Source of the DNA: Bin80 sp022820435
GTDB taxonomy: Bacteria; Bacteroidota; Rhodothermia; Rhodothermales; Bin80
Length of the DNA stretch: 38,773 nt
Reading direction: 5' to 3'
Assembly: GCA_022820435.1 (NCBI GenBank)
Contig: JAJEFL010000059.1
Coordinates: 1-38,773 of the forward strand
Positions 26,103-34,907 of this stretch are shown here, one piece after another (positions within the stretch are counted from its first letter, which is position 1; the number at the start of each line of letters is the position of its first letter). The notes beneath the pieces are model-generated. The model did not search any database. It was not told the DNA's origin and saw only the letters and a program-made list of their open reading frames with translations. The position numbers and the translations under genes were made by a program.

Positions 26103-26157
26103 CTTTGTTCTAGTTTTCAACCTCGCACCTTGATTTCTAAACGTTTCGTGATTGTGT

Positions 26158-26784
26158 ATGGACTTGCGTGTTGCCGTCTTTGCATCCGGGGGTGGGTCAA
26201 ATTTTCAAGCACTCGTAGAGCGTGCCCGTCAGTACCGCGTGGCCTTACTGGTGTGTAACCGCCCCCGGGCCGGCGCACTGGACCGGGCAAAAAATTTGAA
26301 TATACCCGCATATATCCTCGCTCCCCGTATCTTTGGGGATGAGAACCTCTATGCCGATGCGGTTCTGGATCTGTTGCACAAAGAAAATATTGGTTTGATT
26401 GCACTGGCCGGCTACCTGTCCAAAATTCCCGCCCGAATCATCGGAGAATTCCAGGGGCGGATACTCAATATCCATCCTGCTCTCCTGCCACGCTTCGGAG
26501 GCAGGGGCTTCTATGGAAGCCGGGTGCACCGGGCCGTCCTCGAAGCAAACGAAACCGTCAGCGGTGCAACCGTTCATTTTGTGGACAAAGACTATGATAC
26601 CGGACCGATTCTGCTTCAGAAAAAAGTCCCGGTACTTGCTGACGATACGCCGGACTTGCTGGCGGCACGCGTCCTGCGTGTTGAGCATGACCTTTTTCCT
26701 GAAGCAATTCACCTGATCGCACAGGGCCGTGTCCAAATTCAGGACAGGCATGTCACTATCCATTCCCCTGCTGATGAACATTAA
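26158..26784 (+). CDS. purN: Phosphoribosylglycinamide formyltransferase
   Basis: A 208-residue enzyme that transfers a formyl group from 10-formyl-THF to GAR in step 3 of purine synthesis. The N-terminal ASGGGSNFQAL loop binds phosphate. The catalytic Asn104 and His106 lie in ILNIHPALLP, and Asp147 in DKDYDTGP. The size is normal for the family. ATG 26158 is used; the frame has a TTG two codons earlier. The stop overlaps the purH start by 11 nt, so the two are translationally coupled. Confidence 0.93.
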   Translation: MDLRVAVFASGGGSNFQALVERARQYRVALLVCNRPRAGALDRAKNLNIPAYILAPRIFGDENLYADAVLDLLHKENIGLIALAGYLSKIPARIIGEFQGRILNIHPALLPRFGGRGFYGSRVHRAVLEANETVSGATVHFVDKDYDTGPILLQKKVPVLADDTPDLLAARVLRVEHDLFPEAIHLIAQGRVQIQDRHVTIHSPADEH

Positions 26785-28342
26785 ACCTCTGAATCTACCT
26801 GTCCCCGATCAGGTGCGGCCCCGCCGTGCCCTGCTGTCGGTGTTCAATAAAGAAGGCCTTATCCCGTTTGCCCAGGGACTGCGGAATCATGGAATCCAGC
26901 TCGTATCCTCCGGGGGCACCGCGGCCCACCTGCGTGATGCCGGCCTGGAGGTCACCGATGTTGCCGACATAACCGGTGCACCCGAGATGCTGGGAGGACG
27001 CGTAAAGACCCTGCACCCGGCAATCCACGCAGGGATCCTCGCCAGACAGAATGCAGACGAAGACCGGTCGGACCTTGCAGTGCACGGGATCCAGCCGTTT
27101 GATCTTGTCGTTGTGAACCTGTATCCCTTCACAGAAACCGTCCAAAACCCCGATGTGACCGATGCCCTGGCCGCAGAAAATATTGATATCGGCGGCCCGG
27201 CCATGATCCGGGCCGCCGCCAAAAACTTTGCCTACGTGACGGCCGTCACATCTTCGGATCAGTATCCGGCCATTCTAGATACACTGCAGAAGACGAAAGG
27301 CCGTCTGCCATGTTCACTCCGACGCCAATTCGCACAGGCTGCGTTTACGGAAACCGCCGCCTATGACTATGCGATTGCCGCCTACTTTGCACAAGAGTCG
27401 GAAAAAACGCTGCCAGATCAGCTTAACCTGCAACTTCCTCGCAGCCGTGTGCTCCGCTACGGAGAAAATCCGCATCAGGAGGCGGCCTTCTATGGCGATC
27501 CGGAAACATTCTCCACTCAGCTTCACGGAAAAAATCTCTCGTACAACAATCTGATTGATCTGGATGCTGCACTTGCACTCATTCAGGAATTTATGGAGGA
27601 AGATTCAACGGTCGCCATCCTGAAGCACACCAATCCATGTGGGGTCTCCAGTGCGACATCCCTCGTACAGGCCTGGCAGCAGGCCTTTGCAACGGATCGG
27701 CAATCCCCGTTCGGGGGCATTGTCGTGATGAATCAGGCATGTACGCCTTCAATTGCCGAGGCCATTGATCCGGTCTTCCTGGAACTGATCATTGCACCAT
27801 CCTTTGAGCCGGATGCACTGGCCCGGCTTGAGAAGAAGAAAAATCGCCGACTGATCCAGTTCAACCCCGCCGTCATCAGTACGTATCAACTCCGGAATGC
27901 CCTGGGCGGCATTCTCTGCCAGACGAACGATACATTCGCCGCAGAAGACCCGATGACCACGGTCACCGACCGCATACCGACCGAATCTGAGTTCCAGGAT
28001 CTGACCTTTGCCTGGCGCGTGGCCAAACATGTGAAGAGTAACGCCATTGTGTATGCAAAAAATCGGCAGACCCTAGGGATTGGAGCCGGACAGATGAGCC
28101 GGATTGATGCCTCCGAGATTGCCGTCTCCAAAGGCGCCAAGTCGGACCTGAACTTTGACGGGTGCGTGGTCGCCTCGGATGCCTTCTTTCCCTTCCCCGA
28201 CGGACTGCTCGCCGCAGCAGACAGCGGCGCGGTCGCCGCCGTACAGCCCGGAGGATCCATACGGGATCCCGAGGTCATTGCGGCCGCAAATGAACGCAGA
28301 ATTGCCATGGTGTTCACCGGGAAAAGACACTTTAGACACTAA
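26774..28342 (+). CDS. purH: Bifunctional AICAR transformylase / IMP cyclohydrolase
   Basis: A 522-residue enzyme completing IMP synthesis. The N-terminal MGS-like IMP cyclohydrolase domain (about 15-200) shows SSGGTAAHLRDAGLEVTDV and GGRVKTLHPAIHAGIL. The C-terminal AICAR transformylase domain holds the KHTNPCG motif (Lys284, His285) that carries catalysis. It is of normal length for the family and appears intact. The ATG at 26774 lies inside the end of purN. A hairpin (28352-28370) and then mreB follow. Pairing purN with purH is common in purine operons. Confidence 0.95.
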   Translation: MNIKPLNLPVPDQVRPRRALLSVFNKEGLIPFAQGLRNHGIQLVSSGGTAAHLRDAGLEVTDVADITGAPEMLGGRVKTLHPAIHAGILARQNADEDRSDLAVHGIQPFDLVVVNLYPFTETVQNPDVTDALAAENIDIGGPAMIRAAAKNFAYVTAVTSSDQYPAILDTLQKTKGRLPCSLRRQFAQAAFTETAAYDYAIAAYFAQESEKTLPDQLNLQLPRSRVLRYGENPHQEAAFYGDPETFSTQLHGKNLSYNNLIDLDAALALIQEFMEEDSTVAILKHTNPCGVSSATSLVQAWQQAFATDRQSPFGGIVVMNQACTPSIAEAIDPVFLELIIAPSFEPDALARLEKKKNRRLIQFNPAVISTYQLRNALGGILCQTNDTFAAEDPMTTVTDRIPTESEFQDLTFAWRVAKHVKSNAIVYAKNRQTLGIGAGQMSRIDASEIAVSKGAKSDLNFDGCVVASDAFFPFPDGLLAAADSGAVAAVQPGGSIRDPEVIAAANERRIAMVFTGKRHFRH

Positions 28343-28351
28343 CCAGAATAA

Positions 28352-28370
28352 GCGTATCTTTCCGATACGC
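28352..28370 (+). other. Short perfect hairpin between purH and mreB
   Basis: GCGTATC (28352-28358) pairs with GATACGC (28364-28370) around a 5-nt loop. It lies 9 nt after the purH stop and 20 nt before the mreB start. No T-tract follows on the plus strand. It may be a weak terminator or processing site that separates the purine and cell-shape genes. Confidence 0.35.
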
Positions 28371-28390
28371 AATCCAGCCAAGAATCACCG

Positions 28391-29401
28391 ATGGGCTTCT
28401 ATAATTTTTATACCGATGTTGCGGTCGACCTGGGTACTGCAAATACCCTCGTCTACGTGAAAGGACAGGGGATTGTCCTGAGTGAGGCAAGTATTGTTGC
28501 CTATGACCGAAGCACCGAAAAAGTGCTCGCCATTGGCAATGATGCACTCACCATGCACGAGAAGACGCACAAAAACATCGAAACCGTGCGCCCCCTGAAA
28601 GATGGAGTCATTGCAGACTTTCAGATGGCGGAACAACTGATCCGGGGCCTGACCCGAAAAGTACAGACAGGATGGATCAAAACCATTCGCCAGATGGTGA
28701 TCTGCATCCCCAGCGGAATCACTGAGGTCGAAAAACGTGCAGTCCGGGACAGCGCCCAGCATGTCGGGGCACGAAAAGTCCACCTGATCTCCGAACCCAT
28801 GGCCGCCGCCATCGGGATCGGACTGACCGTACATGAACCGATCGGGAACATGATCGTGGATATCGGCGGAGGAACCACCGAGATTGCCGTGATTGCACTG
28901 TGCGGAATTGTGGTGGATCAGTCCGTGCGCGTGGGAGGCAATGCCATTGATGCAGCCATCCTGTCCCACTTCAAACACTACCATAACCTGATTATCGGCC
29001 AGCGCACCGCAGAGCGGATCAAAAAAGAGATCGGTAGCGCCACCCTGATGGAGCCGGAAATGGAATTGTACATCAAAGGGCAGGATTCCAGTACCGGCAT
29101 GCCCAAGGTCCATTCCACCACCTCCCAGGAAGTACGCAATGCAATCTCGCAGGTGATCAGCAATATCGTTTCGGCAGTCGTCCAATGTCTGGAAAAAACC
29201 CCTCCAGAACTGGGATCCGACATCCTGGAGCGGGGAATTATGCTCACCGGAGGCGGAGCACTCCTCCATGGAATGGATCAGTTTATCTCCAAACGTGTCG
29301 ATATTCCTGTCTATGTTGCCGAAGATCCTCTGACTGCGGTCGTGCGCGGGACCGGCAAGATCCTGGAAGATGTACCCACCTACACCGATGTGCTCCTGTA
29401 G
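28391..29401 (+). CDS. mreB: Rod-shape-determining actin homologue MreB
   Basis: A 336-residue bacterial actin of normal length that polymerises on the inner membrane and guides the peptidoglycan-elongation machinery. Phosphate-1 is DLGTANTLVY at 13-22; phosphate-2 is DIGGGTTEIAV near 157; the adenosine motif is LTGGGALLHGMD near the C-terminus. It shows that the cell is probably rod-shaped. It is followed by mreC after a 72-nt gap, as in most bacteria. Confidence 0.97.
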   Translation: MGFYNFYTDVAVDLGTANTLVYVKGQGIVLSEASIVAYDRSTEKVLAIGNDALTMHEKTHKNIETVRPLKDGVIADFQMAEQLIRGLTRKVQTGWIKTIRQMVICIPSGITEVEKRAVRDSAQHVGARKVHLISEPMAAAIGIGLTVHEPIGNMIVDIGGGTTEIAVIALCGIVVDQSVRVGGNAIDAAILSHFKHYHNLIIGQRTAERIKKEIGSATLMEPEMELYIKGQDSSTGMPKVHSTTSQEVRNAISQVISNIVSAVVQCLEKTPPELGSDILERGIMLTGGGALLHGMDQFISKRVDIPVYVAEDPLTAVVRGTGKILEDVPTYTDVLL

Positions 29402-29473
29402 AATCCACATCAGGATGAGCCAGATCCCGCGGCGGCGACACTGCCACACCCGATGACCTGATTCCGTGACGGG

Positions 29474-30301
29474 ATGATTGATCTCCTGGACCGCCTGCGT
29501 ACGTTCCTGCTTCCGGCCGCTTTGCTTGCCGTCTCCTTTCTGGTCATGGTAAACGCGAATCGCCCGCTCATGCGGGGCCTTCGTGCACAAACCCTGAAAA
29601 TCGTCGGTGCCGTGGAATACCGGATCAGCTGGGTCGCCGAAATCCCGCGCTCCCTGCGCGAAAATCAGCAGCTGCGGGATGCCAATCTGCGCCTGACCAA
29701 TGAACTCAATCGCTTACGCATTGCAGGACGGGAGAATGAAGACCTCCGGGAGGCACTCGGCTGGAAACGCAGGAATGAATTTGAGACGGTAGCCGCCCGC
29801 ATCATCGCACGGCAGCCGTTCGGATTATCCAATTTTTTTACGCTGGATGTGGGACGCGCACAGGGCGTGGACATGGATATGGCCGTGATCAGTCACATGG
29901 GAATTCTAGGGCGGGTCGTTCAGGTCAGCCAGAATTACAGCGAGGTCATGCCCTATCTGCATTCTCAGTTTTATGTCCCCGTCATGATTGACACCCTCGG
30001 TGCGGTCGGCATCGTTTCCGGGCAGACCAGCAGCCCGGACTCGCTGATCCTCAGTAATGTGGTGAAGACCGAAAACCTCCAGATCGGCCAGCGCGTGATC
30101 ACGCATGATGCCAGCGAAATCTTTCCTCCCAATATCCCCGTCGGCACCATCACTGACTACCGGGCCCAGCCGGGGAGTAATTTCTGGGAGGTCCGGATTG
30201 AACCGGCCGCCCCCCTGCACACCATCCACTTCGCCTTTGTTGTCCTTCGCCACTCCGGTCAGGCACAAACCACCGCCGAAGCCCGATCCGATCCGCCATG
30301 A
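29474..30301 (+). CDS. mreC: Rod-shape-determining protein MreC
   Basis: A 275-residue bitopic membrane protein. It has one N-terminal transmembrane helix (about 13-28), a coiled-coil segment (about 50-95), and a two-lobed periplasmic beta domain with the family pattern FFTLDVGRAQGVDMDMAVISHMGILGRVVQVS. MreC scaffolds the elongasome (MreB, RodA, PBP2). The stop overlaps the start of the next gene in an ATGA, so it is coupled to the DD-carboxypeptidase gene rather than to mreD, which is missing here. Confidence 0.93.
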   Translation: MIDLLDRLRTFLLPAALLAVSFLVMVNANRPLMRGLRAQTLKIVGAVEYRISWVAEIPRSLRENQQLRDANLRLTNELNRLRIAGRENEDLREALGWKRRNEFETVAARIIARQPFGLSNFFTLDVGRAQGVDMDMAVISHMGILGRVVQVSQNYSEVMPYLHSQFYVPVMIDTLGAVGIVSGQTSSPDSLILSNVVKTENLQIGQRVITHDASEIFPPNIPVGTITDYRAQPGSNFWEVRIEPAAPLHTIHFAFVVLRHSGQAQTTAEARSDPP

Positions 30302-31764
30302 GCCGTGCCTGCCTTTTCGTATGTCTGACTGCGCTATTGTCCGCAGGCAGGGCCGGTAACGCACAGAGCGCACTGGATTCCCTTCTGAACATGCGCCCGC
30401 ATGCATGGTGGGGGATCATGGTGGTGGAGGTCAACTCAGGAGATACCCTGTTCGCACGCAATGCCGCACGCAGCTTTATGCCGGCTTCCGTTGCAAAGCT
30501 GTTTACCACAGCAGCGGCGCTGGATCAGCTGGGCCCGGACTACCGCTATGTGACCCGGTTCTACGCCGACGGGATTCAGACCGGAGATACGCTGGCGGGG
30601 AACCTCCTTGTTCGGGGAGCCGGGGATCCCGCCACGGGAGCGCCCGGGCCGGAATGGATGGACCTGTTTCACGCATTCGCAGATTCCCTGCTGGCACTCG
30701 GGATCCGGGAAGTGCGCGGAGATCTGATCGGGGATGACGATATATTTGATGATATCCCGCTGGGCGCAGACTGGAGCTGGGAAGACCTGTCCTACGGATA
30801 TGCGGCACAAATCAGCGGGTTAACCTTTTACGATGCCGTGGTTGATCTGCACACCCATCCAACCGCGCCGGGGGCCCGGGGAAGGCTGACCATAACCCCC
30901 GAATCGGGAGACTATCTGAGCATTGACAACCAGACGCTTACCCGCCCACCGGGACAGGAACTCATTGAAGGGCATACACGCACCCCCGGATCCAACCGGA
31001 TCCTCGTATCCAGCCAGGTACCGGTCGGCCGCACTGACCGGGAGACGATCACCGTCCATAACCCGACGCTCTATTTTGTGCATGCACTCAATGCGGTCCT
31101 TGCATCCCGGAACATTCATGTACATGGACAGCTCCTTGATGTGGATGATCTTGATATGCCCCCCGATTATTCGGACTCCCGCAGGATTGCAAGTCACACC
31201 TCTGCCCCGTTATCCGATCTGGCGGCAGTCGTGAATAAAGAGAGCCATAACCTGTATGCCGAGCATCTGTTGAAAACCCTTGGTCAGGAACGCCCTGCTG
31301 AGACAGAGGATGACCTTGAACCCGGCTCGGCGGCAATGGGCGTGGAAGCCGGCATGAAAACATTTTTAGACGCACAGATCAACACCGGCCGGCTCCAGCT
31401 GGTGGACGGCTCCGGGCTTTCCCGTAAAAATCTCGTCACACCGGCCATGACCATTGCTCTGCTCCGCTATATGGCCCTGCATCCCGACTCTGAGGTTCGG
31501 AATGCCTTCCTGACTTCACTGGCCGTCGGCGGACAGGACGGCACGCTGGAAACCCGGTTTCCGCGGGGAACCCCCGGCTACGGACGCATACATGCGAAGA
31601 CGGGAACGCTTGGAAATGTAAGTTCCCTTGCCGGATACCTTACCCCGAACCATGGGCCGCGGCTGGCATTTGTGATTTTTGTCAATCATTTTCAGGGGGA
31701 GCATGCATCCATCCGCTCCCTTCAGGATTCTTTCATCCATCAGTTACTCGTGCTGTACCCCTAG
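30298..31764 (+). CDS. dacB: PBP4-type D-alanyl-D-alanine carboxypeptidase/endopeptidase (S13)
   Basis: A 488-residue periplasmic penicillin-binding protein with a cleavable signal peptide (about 1-22, ending GNA). The three active-site motifs are present: S64-V-A-K67, S316-H-N318 and K434-T-G436. The long insertion between the first two motifs is the usual S13 extra domain. It trims or cleaves peptide cross-links in peptidoglycan. Translation is coupled to mreC by a 4-nt overlap. This links wall hydrolysis to the elongation genes, an arrangement different from the common mreBCD-mrdA-rodA order. Confidence 0.92.
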   Translation: MSRACLFVCLTALLSAGRAGNAQSALDSLLNMRPHAWWGIMVVEVNSGDTLFARNAARSFMPASVAKLFTTAAALDQLGPDYRYVTRFYADGIQTGDTLAGNLLVRGAGDPATGAPGPEWMDLFHAFADSLLALGIREVRGDLIGDDDIFDDIPLGADWSWEDLSYGYAAQISGLTFYDAVVDLHTHPTAPGARGRLTITPESGDYLSIDNQTLTRPPGQELIEGHTRTPGSNRILVSSQVPVGRTDRETITVHNPTLYFVHALNAVLASRNIHVHGQLLDVDDLDMPPDYSDSRRIASHTSAPLSDLAAVVNKESHNLYAEHLLKTLGQERPAETEDDLEPGSAAMGVEAGMKTFLDAQINTGRLQLVDGSGLSRKNLVTPAMTIALLRYMALHPDSEVRNAFLTSLAVGGQDGTLETRFPRGTPGYGRIHAKTGTLGNVSSLAGYLTPNHGPRLAFVIFVNHFQGEHASIRSLQDSFIHQLLVLYP

Positions 31765-31811
31765 AAACAATTCCGCCCCTTCCCCGTAATACTCCCTTAT
31801 CGGGGCTGATA

Positions 31812-31840
31812 TTGAAAATACGAACCCCGCTCTTTATTAA
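31812..31840 (+). promoter_or_regulatory. Candidate sigma70-like promoter before hslV
   Basis: TTGAAA (31812-31817) is separated by 17 nt from TATTAA (31835-31840) in the AT-rich 175-nt gap between dacB and hslV. The spacing is ideal and both hexamers are near consensus. Bacteroidota-type promoters use a different -33/-7 signal, so this assignment is tentative. Confidence 0.35.
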
Positions 31841-31939
31841 ATTATGAATCCCCCTGACGCATAGGATTAAGGCTTCAGAATTTTATATATGTGCCTGGCA
31901 CAACCCCCAACTACACTTAACATTCTCTAAAATCTACAA

Positions 31940-32509
31940 ATGCAAGGGCATCCATTGCATAGTACTACCGTCATCGGGGTTCGCCGCCATGAAAAGGTTT
32001 CCATCGGATCCGACGGGCAGGCAACCCTCGGCAATACGGTGATGAAACACAAGGCGCAAAAAGTGCGCCGGCTCTTTGAAGGAAAAGTGCTTGCCGGGTT
32101 TGCCGGCTCCACGGCGGATGCATTCACCCTGTTTGAACGCTTTGAGGACAAGCTCAAACAGTACGGAGGCAACCTGACACGTGCTTCGGTTGAACTCGCC
32201 AAAGACTGGCGTACCGACCGGTACCTGCGTCGTCTGGAGGCATTACTTGTAGTGGGGACGATGGACCGGCTGCTGCTGATCAGCGGCAGTGGAGACATCA
32301 TTGAACCTGATGATGATATTGTAGCCATTGGCAGCGGCGGCGCCTTCGCACTTGCCGCCGCGCGTGCCATGATCCAGCACGCCCCCCAGTTGACCGCGAA
32401 AGAAATCGTGACCGGCTCCCTGCGCGTTGCTGCAGATATCTGTGTGTATACCAATCACTCGCTGACCGTTCTGGAGATCAGCGACAAATCCGATCCTCAA
32501 ACCAGTTAA
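31940..32509 (+). CDS. hslV: ATP-dependent protease subunit HslV
   Basis: A 189-residue threonine protease forming the double hexamer of the HslUV (ClpQY) protease. An 8-residue propeptide precedes the mature N-terminus Thr9-Thr10-Val-Ile-Gly-Val; Thr9 should be the nucleophile after processing. Conserved DGQATLG, FAGSTADAFTLFE and AAADICVYTNH-type motifs are intact. It differs from the usual hslVU order in that a NYN-domain gene separates it from hslU. Confidence 0.95.
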   Translation: MQGHPLHSTTVIGVRRHEKVSIGSDGQATLGNTVMKHKAQKVRRLFEGKVLAGFAGSTADAFTLFERFEDKLKQYGGNLTRASVELAKDWRTDRYLRRLEALLVVGTMDRLLLISGSGDIIEPDDDIVAIGSGGAFALAAARAMIQHAPQLTAKEIVTGSLRVAADICVYTNHSLTVLEISDKSDPQTS

Positions 32510-32519
32510 CCCGAATAGA

Positions 32520-33485
32520 ATGATGCGACCCCGAATTTCGACGAACTCCGCTTCCGTACAGCGTGCCTGCATATTTGTGGACTACCAGAACCTTTACGAC
32601 TATATTGACCGGAATGCGACCGACCATATCCAGCCCAGGTATGCAATCCATACCCTGTTGAATTCCACTCTGCACCATGTGAGGGAGGAATTAGGATTTC
32701 ACCTGGATAACCCGGTGGCGTATGCGGACTTTGCCCTGATCGGATCCTCCGATCCAGATATTCAGCAAAGTCTTTATCTGTCCGGTCTGGAACCCCGATT
32801 TGTGCCTGCATCCCCGCAGACCAATGCTTCGGAGATCCAGGTCTGTGTGGATGTACTTGACCTGCTGCAAAAACAGCCGGATGTGCAGGCCATCTTCCTG
32901 ATTACCGGAGACCGGCTCTATCTGCCTCTGCTCAAATTCTGTCAGCGGAAAAATGTGCGCAGTGCTGCTATCACCTTCCAGCCTCCCGACATCAGCTATG
33001 CAGGGGAGCATTCGGATCTCTTCATCCATGCCGACAAATTCGTGACGCAAACCGTTCCTGTCCACCCCGGCGAGGACGATACGGAGGAGGCCTCAGCTCC
33101 TGTCCACCCATCCGGATTGACGAATATTCCCGAAAATGTCTCTGAGATCACCGAGGAAACGGTACGTATGGCACTGGAAGTCATTGAACACTTCTTTGGC
33201 CGCTACGAGGAGATCTACCTGACCCCCCTGCTGCGTAAGCTCTCCGATATGTTTGGAGACCACGATGATCCCAAGGAGATCGTCAGCAAACTGAGTGATG
33301 CCGGGGCGGTCTGGCTGGAAAAACGGAAGGGATTCCCCTTCAACTATACGGTGCTGCTGATCAATTATGAACACCCCAATGTGATCGCAATTCACGAAGA
33401 GATCATGCGAGAGGAAAAGCAATATGACGAGGAGGGGGACTACGAGAAGGTTGAAGATCACCCGGAGGAGAACTACAACAGGTAG
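32520..33485 (+). CDS. NYN-domain (LabA-like PIN) protein inserted between hslV and hslU
   Basis: A 321-residue soluble protein. Residues about 15-175 form a NYN/PIN-like nuclease fold: Asp21 and Asn24 in FVDYQNLYDY, Asp111 and Asp114 in CVDVLDLL, and Asp131 in ITGDRLYLPLL. The acidic cluster typical of metal-dependent RNases is mostly kept, although the second Asp of the usual GDxD motif is Leu-Tyr here. An acidic linker follows, then a winged-helix-like domain (about 207-285). The final ~30 residues are strongly acidic. It may cleave RNA or bind nucleic acid. It is flanked tightly by hslV (10-nt gap) and hslU (35-nt gap), implying one transcript. Confidence 0.8.
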   Translation: MMRPRISTNSASVQRACIFVDYQNLYDYIDRNATDHIQPRYAIHTLLNSTLHHVREELGFHLDNPVAYADFALIGSSDPDIQQSLYLSGLEPRFVPASPQTNASEIQVCVDVLDLLQKQPDVQAIFLITGDRLYLPLLKFCQRKNVRSAAITFQPPDISYAGEHSDLFIHADKFVTQTVPVHPGEDDTEEASAPVHPSGLTNIPENVSEITEETVRMALEVIEHFFGRYEEIYLTPLLRKLSDMFGDHDDPKEIVSKLSDAGAVWLEKRKGFPFNYTVLLINYEHPNVIAIHEEIMREEKQYDEEGDYEKVEDHPEENYNR

Positions 33486-33520
33486 GCGAACCTCTGCGGC
33501 AGGACAGTCTATTATTCAAG

Positions 33521-34897
33521 ATGAATCTGATGGCGATGAACGAACAGTTGACCCCGCGTGCCATTGTGGCGGAACTGGACAACTACATTATCGGGCAGAC
33601 CGAGGCCAAGCGTACGGTCGCAATTGCACTGCGTAACCGCTGGCGCCGGCAGCAGGTGCCCCAGGATCTGCAGGATGAAATCCTGCCCAGTAATATTATC
33701 CTGATGGGTCCCACCGGTGTGGGAAAAACGGAGATTGCCCGAAGACTGGCAAAACTGGTGGAAGCCCCCTTCATCAAGGTGGAAGCCACAAAATTCACGG
33801 AGGTCGGATATGTGGGGCGGGATGTTGAGAGCATGATCCGTGAACTGACCGACCGGGCAATCCGTATGGTCCGGCAGGAGCATGAGGCCCAGGTACAGGA
33901 ACGTGCACGCGAACTCGCACGTGAACGGGTGCTGGATGTAATCCTGCCTGCCCCGCCGGCCCCCGCCATTGACATAGAGAACGGCCCGCCGGAGGATGCC
34001 GCCCAAAAAGAATCCCACACACGCACAAAATTCCGGGAACGACTCAGGGATGGCGGCTTCGCCAACCGTGAGATTGAGATTGAGGTGCAGAAGGAACAGT
34101 CCTCCATGCTTCAGGTCTTCGGCCCGATGGGGATGGAGGAAATGGGCATGAATCTGCAGGACATGTTAGGAAATATTGGCGGCAAACGACGCAAAAAGCG
34201 CCGGGTCAAAGTGTCCGAAGCCGAAGAACTCCTGTCCAAAGAGGAAGCATCCAAACTCATTGATATGGATATCGTCACCAAGGAGGCACTCAAACGTGTT
34301 GAAAATTCCGGCATCGTATTCATTGATGAGATTGACAAGGTGGCCAGTCGTGCCAGCAAGGGCGGAGGCGGACCGGATGTATCGCGGGAAGGGGTGCAGC
34401 GAGATCTTCTTCCACTGATCGAAGGGGCCACGGTGACCACAAAACACGGAATGGTCCGGACAGATCACATCCTGTTTGTTGCCAGTGGCGCCTTCCATGT
34501 CTCGAAACCCAGCGACCTCATCCCCGAAATGCAGGGACGCTTCCCCATCCGGGTTGAGATGCACCGGCTGAGTGAGGATGATTTTTATCTGATCCTCACC
34601 CAGCCCCGCAACGCCCTGCTCAAGCAGTACCGCGCCCTTCTGGAAGCGGAAAATGTTCTCCTTGATTTTACGGACGATGCCGTACGGCGGATCGCCCGTA
34701 CGGCCGCGAAGGTCAACGATGATGTGGAAAACATCGGAGCCAGACGGCTCCATACGATCATGACCACGCTGCTGGAAGATCTCCTCTTTGAGTCGGACGG
34801 CAGTTCGCCTCAGCAGATCTCCATGGATGCCGATCAGGTGGACGAGCGGCTTGACGCTATTGTGCAGAACCGCGACCTGAGTCAGTACATCCTGTAG
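33521..34897 (+). CDS. hslU: ATPase subunit HslU of the HslUV protease
   Basis: A 458-residue AAA+ unfoldase. Walker A is GPTGVGKT (63-70), followed by the I-domain (about 115-240), then Walker B in GIVFIDEIDKV. The C-terminus ends DLSQYIL, the tail that docks into HslV and activates it. GYVGRDVESMIRELTD, the pore-loop and sensor regions look intact. Starts at 33521, 33530 or 33536 are all possible; 33536 (MNEQLTP) fits family N-termini best. The acetyltransferase-like gene follows after 10 nt. Confidence 0.95.
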   Translation: MNLMAMNEQLTPRAIVAELDNYIIGQTEAKRTVAIALRNRWRRQQVPQDLQDEILPSNIILMGPTGVGKTEIARRLAKLVEAPFIKVEATKFTEVGYVGRDVESMIRELTDRAIRMVRQEHEAQVQERARELARERVLDVILPAPPAPAIDIENGPPEDAAQKESHTRTKFRERLRDGGFANREIEIEVQKEQSSMLQVFGPMGMEEMGMNLQDMLGNIGGKRRKKRRVKVSEAEELLSKEEASKLIDMDIVTKEALKRVENSGIVFIDEIDKVASRASKGGGGPDVSREGVQRDLLPLIEGATVTTKHGMVRTDHILFVASGAFHVSKPSDLIPEMQGRFPIRVEMHRLSEDDFYLILTQPRNALLKQYRALLEAENVLLDFTDDAVRRIARTAAKVNDDVENIGARRLHTIMTTLLEDLLFESDGSSPQQISMDADQVDERLDAIVQNRDLSQYIL

Positions 34898-34907
34898 GAG
34901 TGCTTCG

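Noticed and set aside
28385..29590. Minus-strand 401-codon open frame over mreB
   Set aside because: It is the antisense shadow of a highly conserved gene; its His/Gly/Asp-rich text has no family match.
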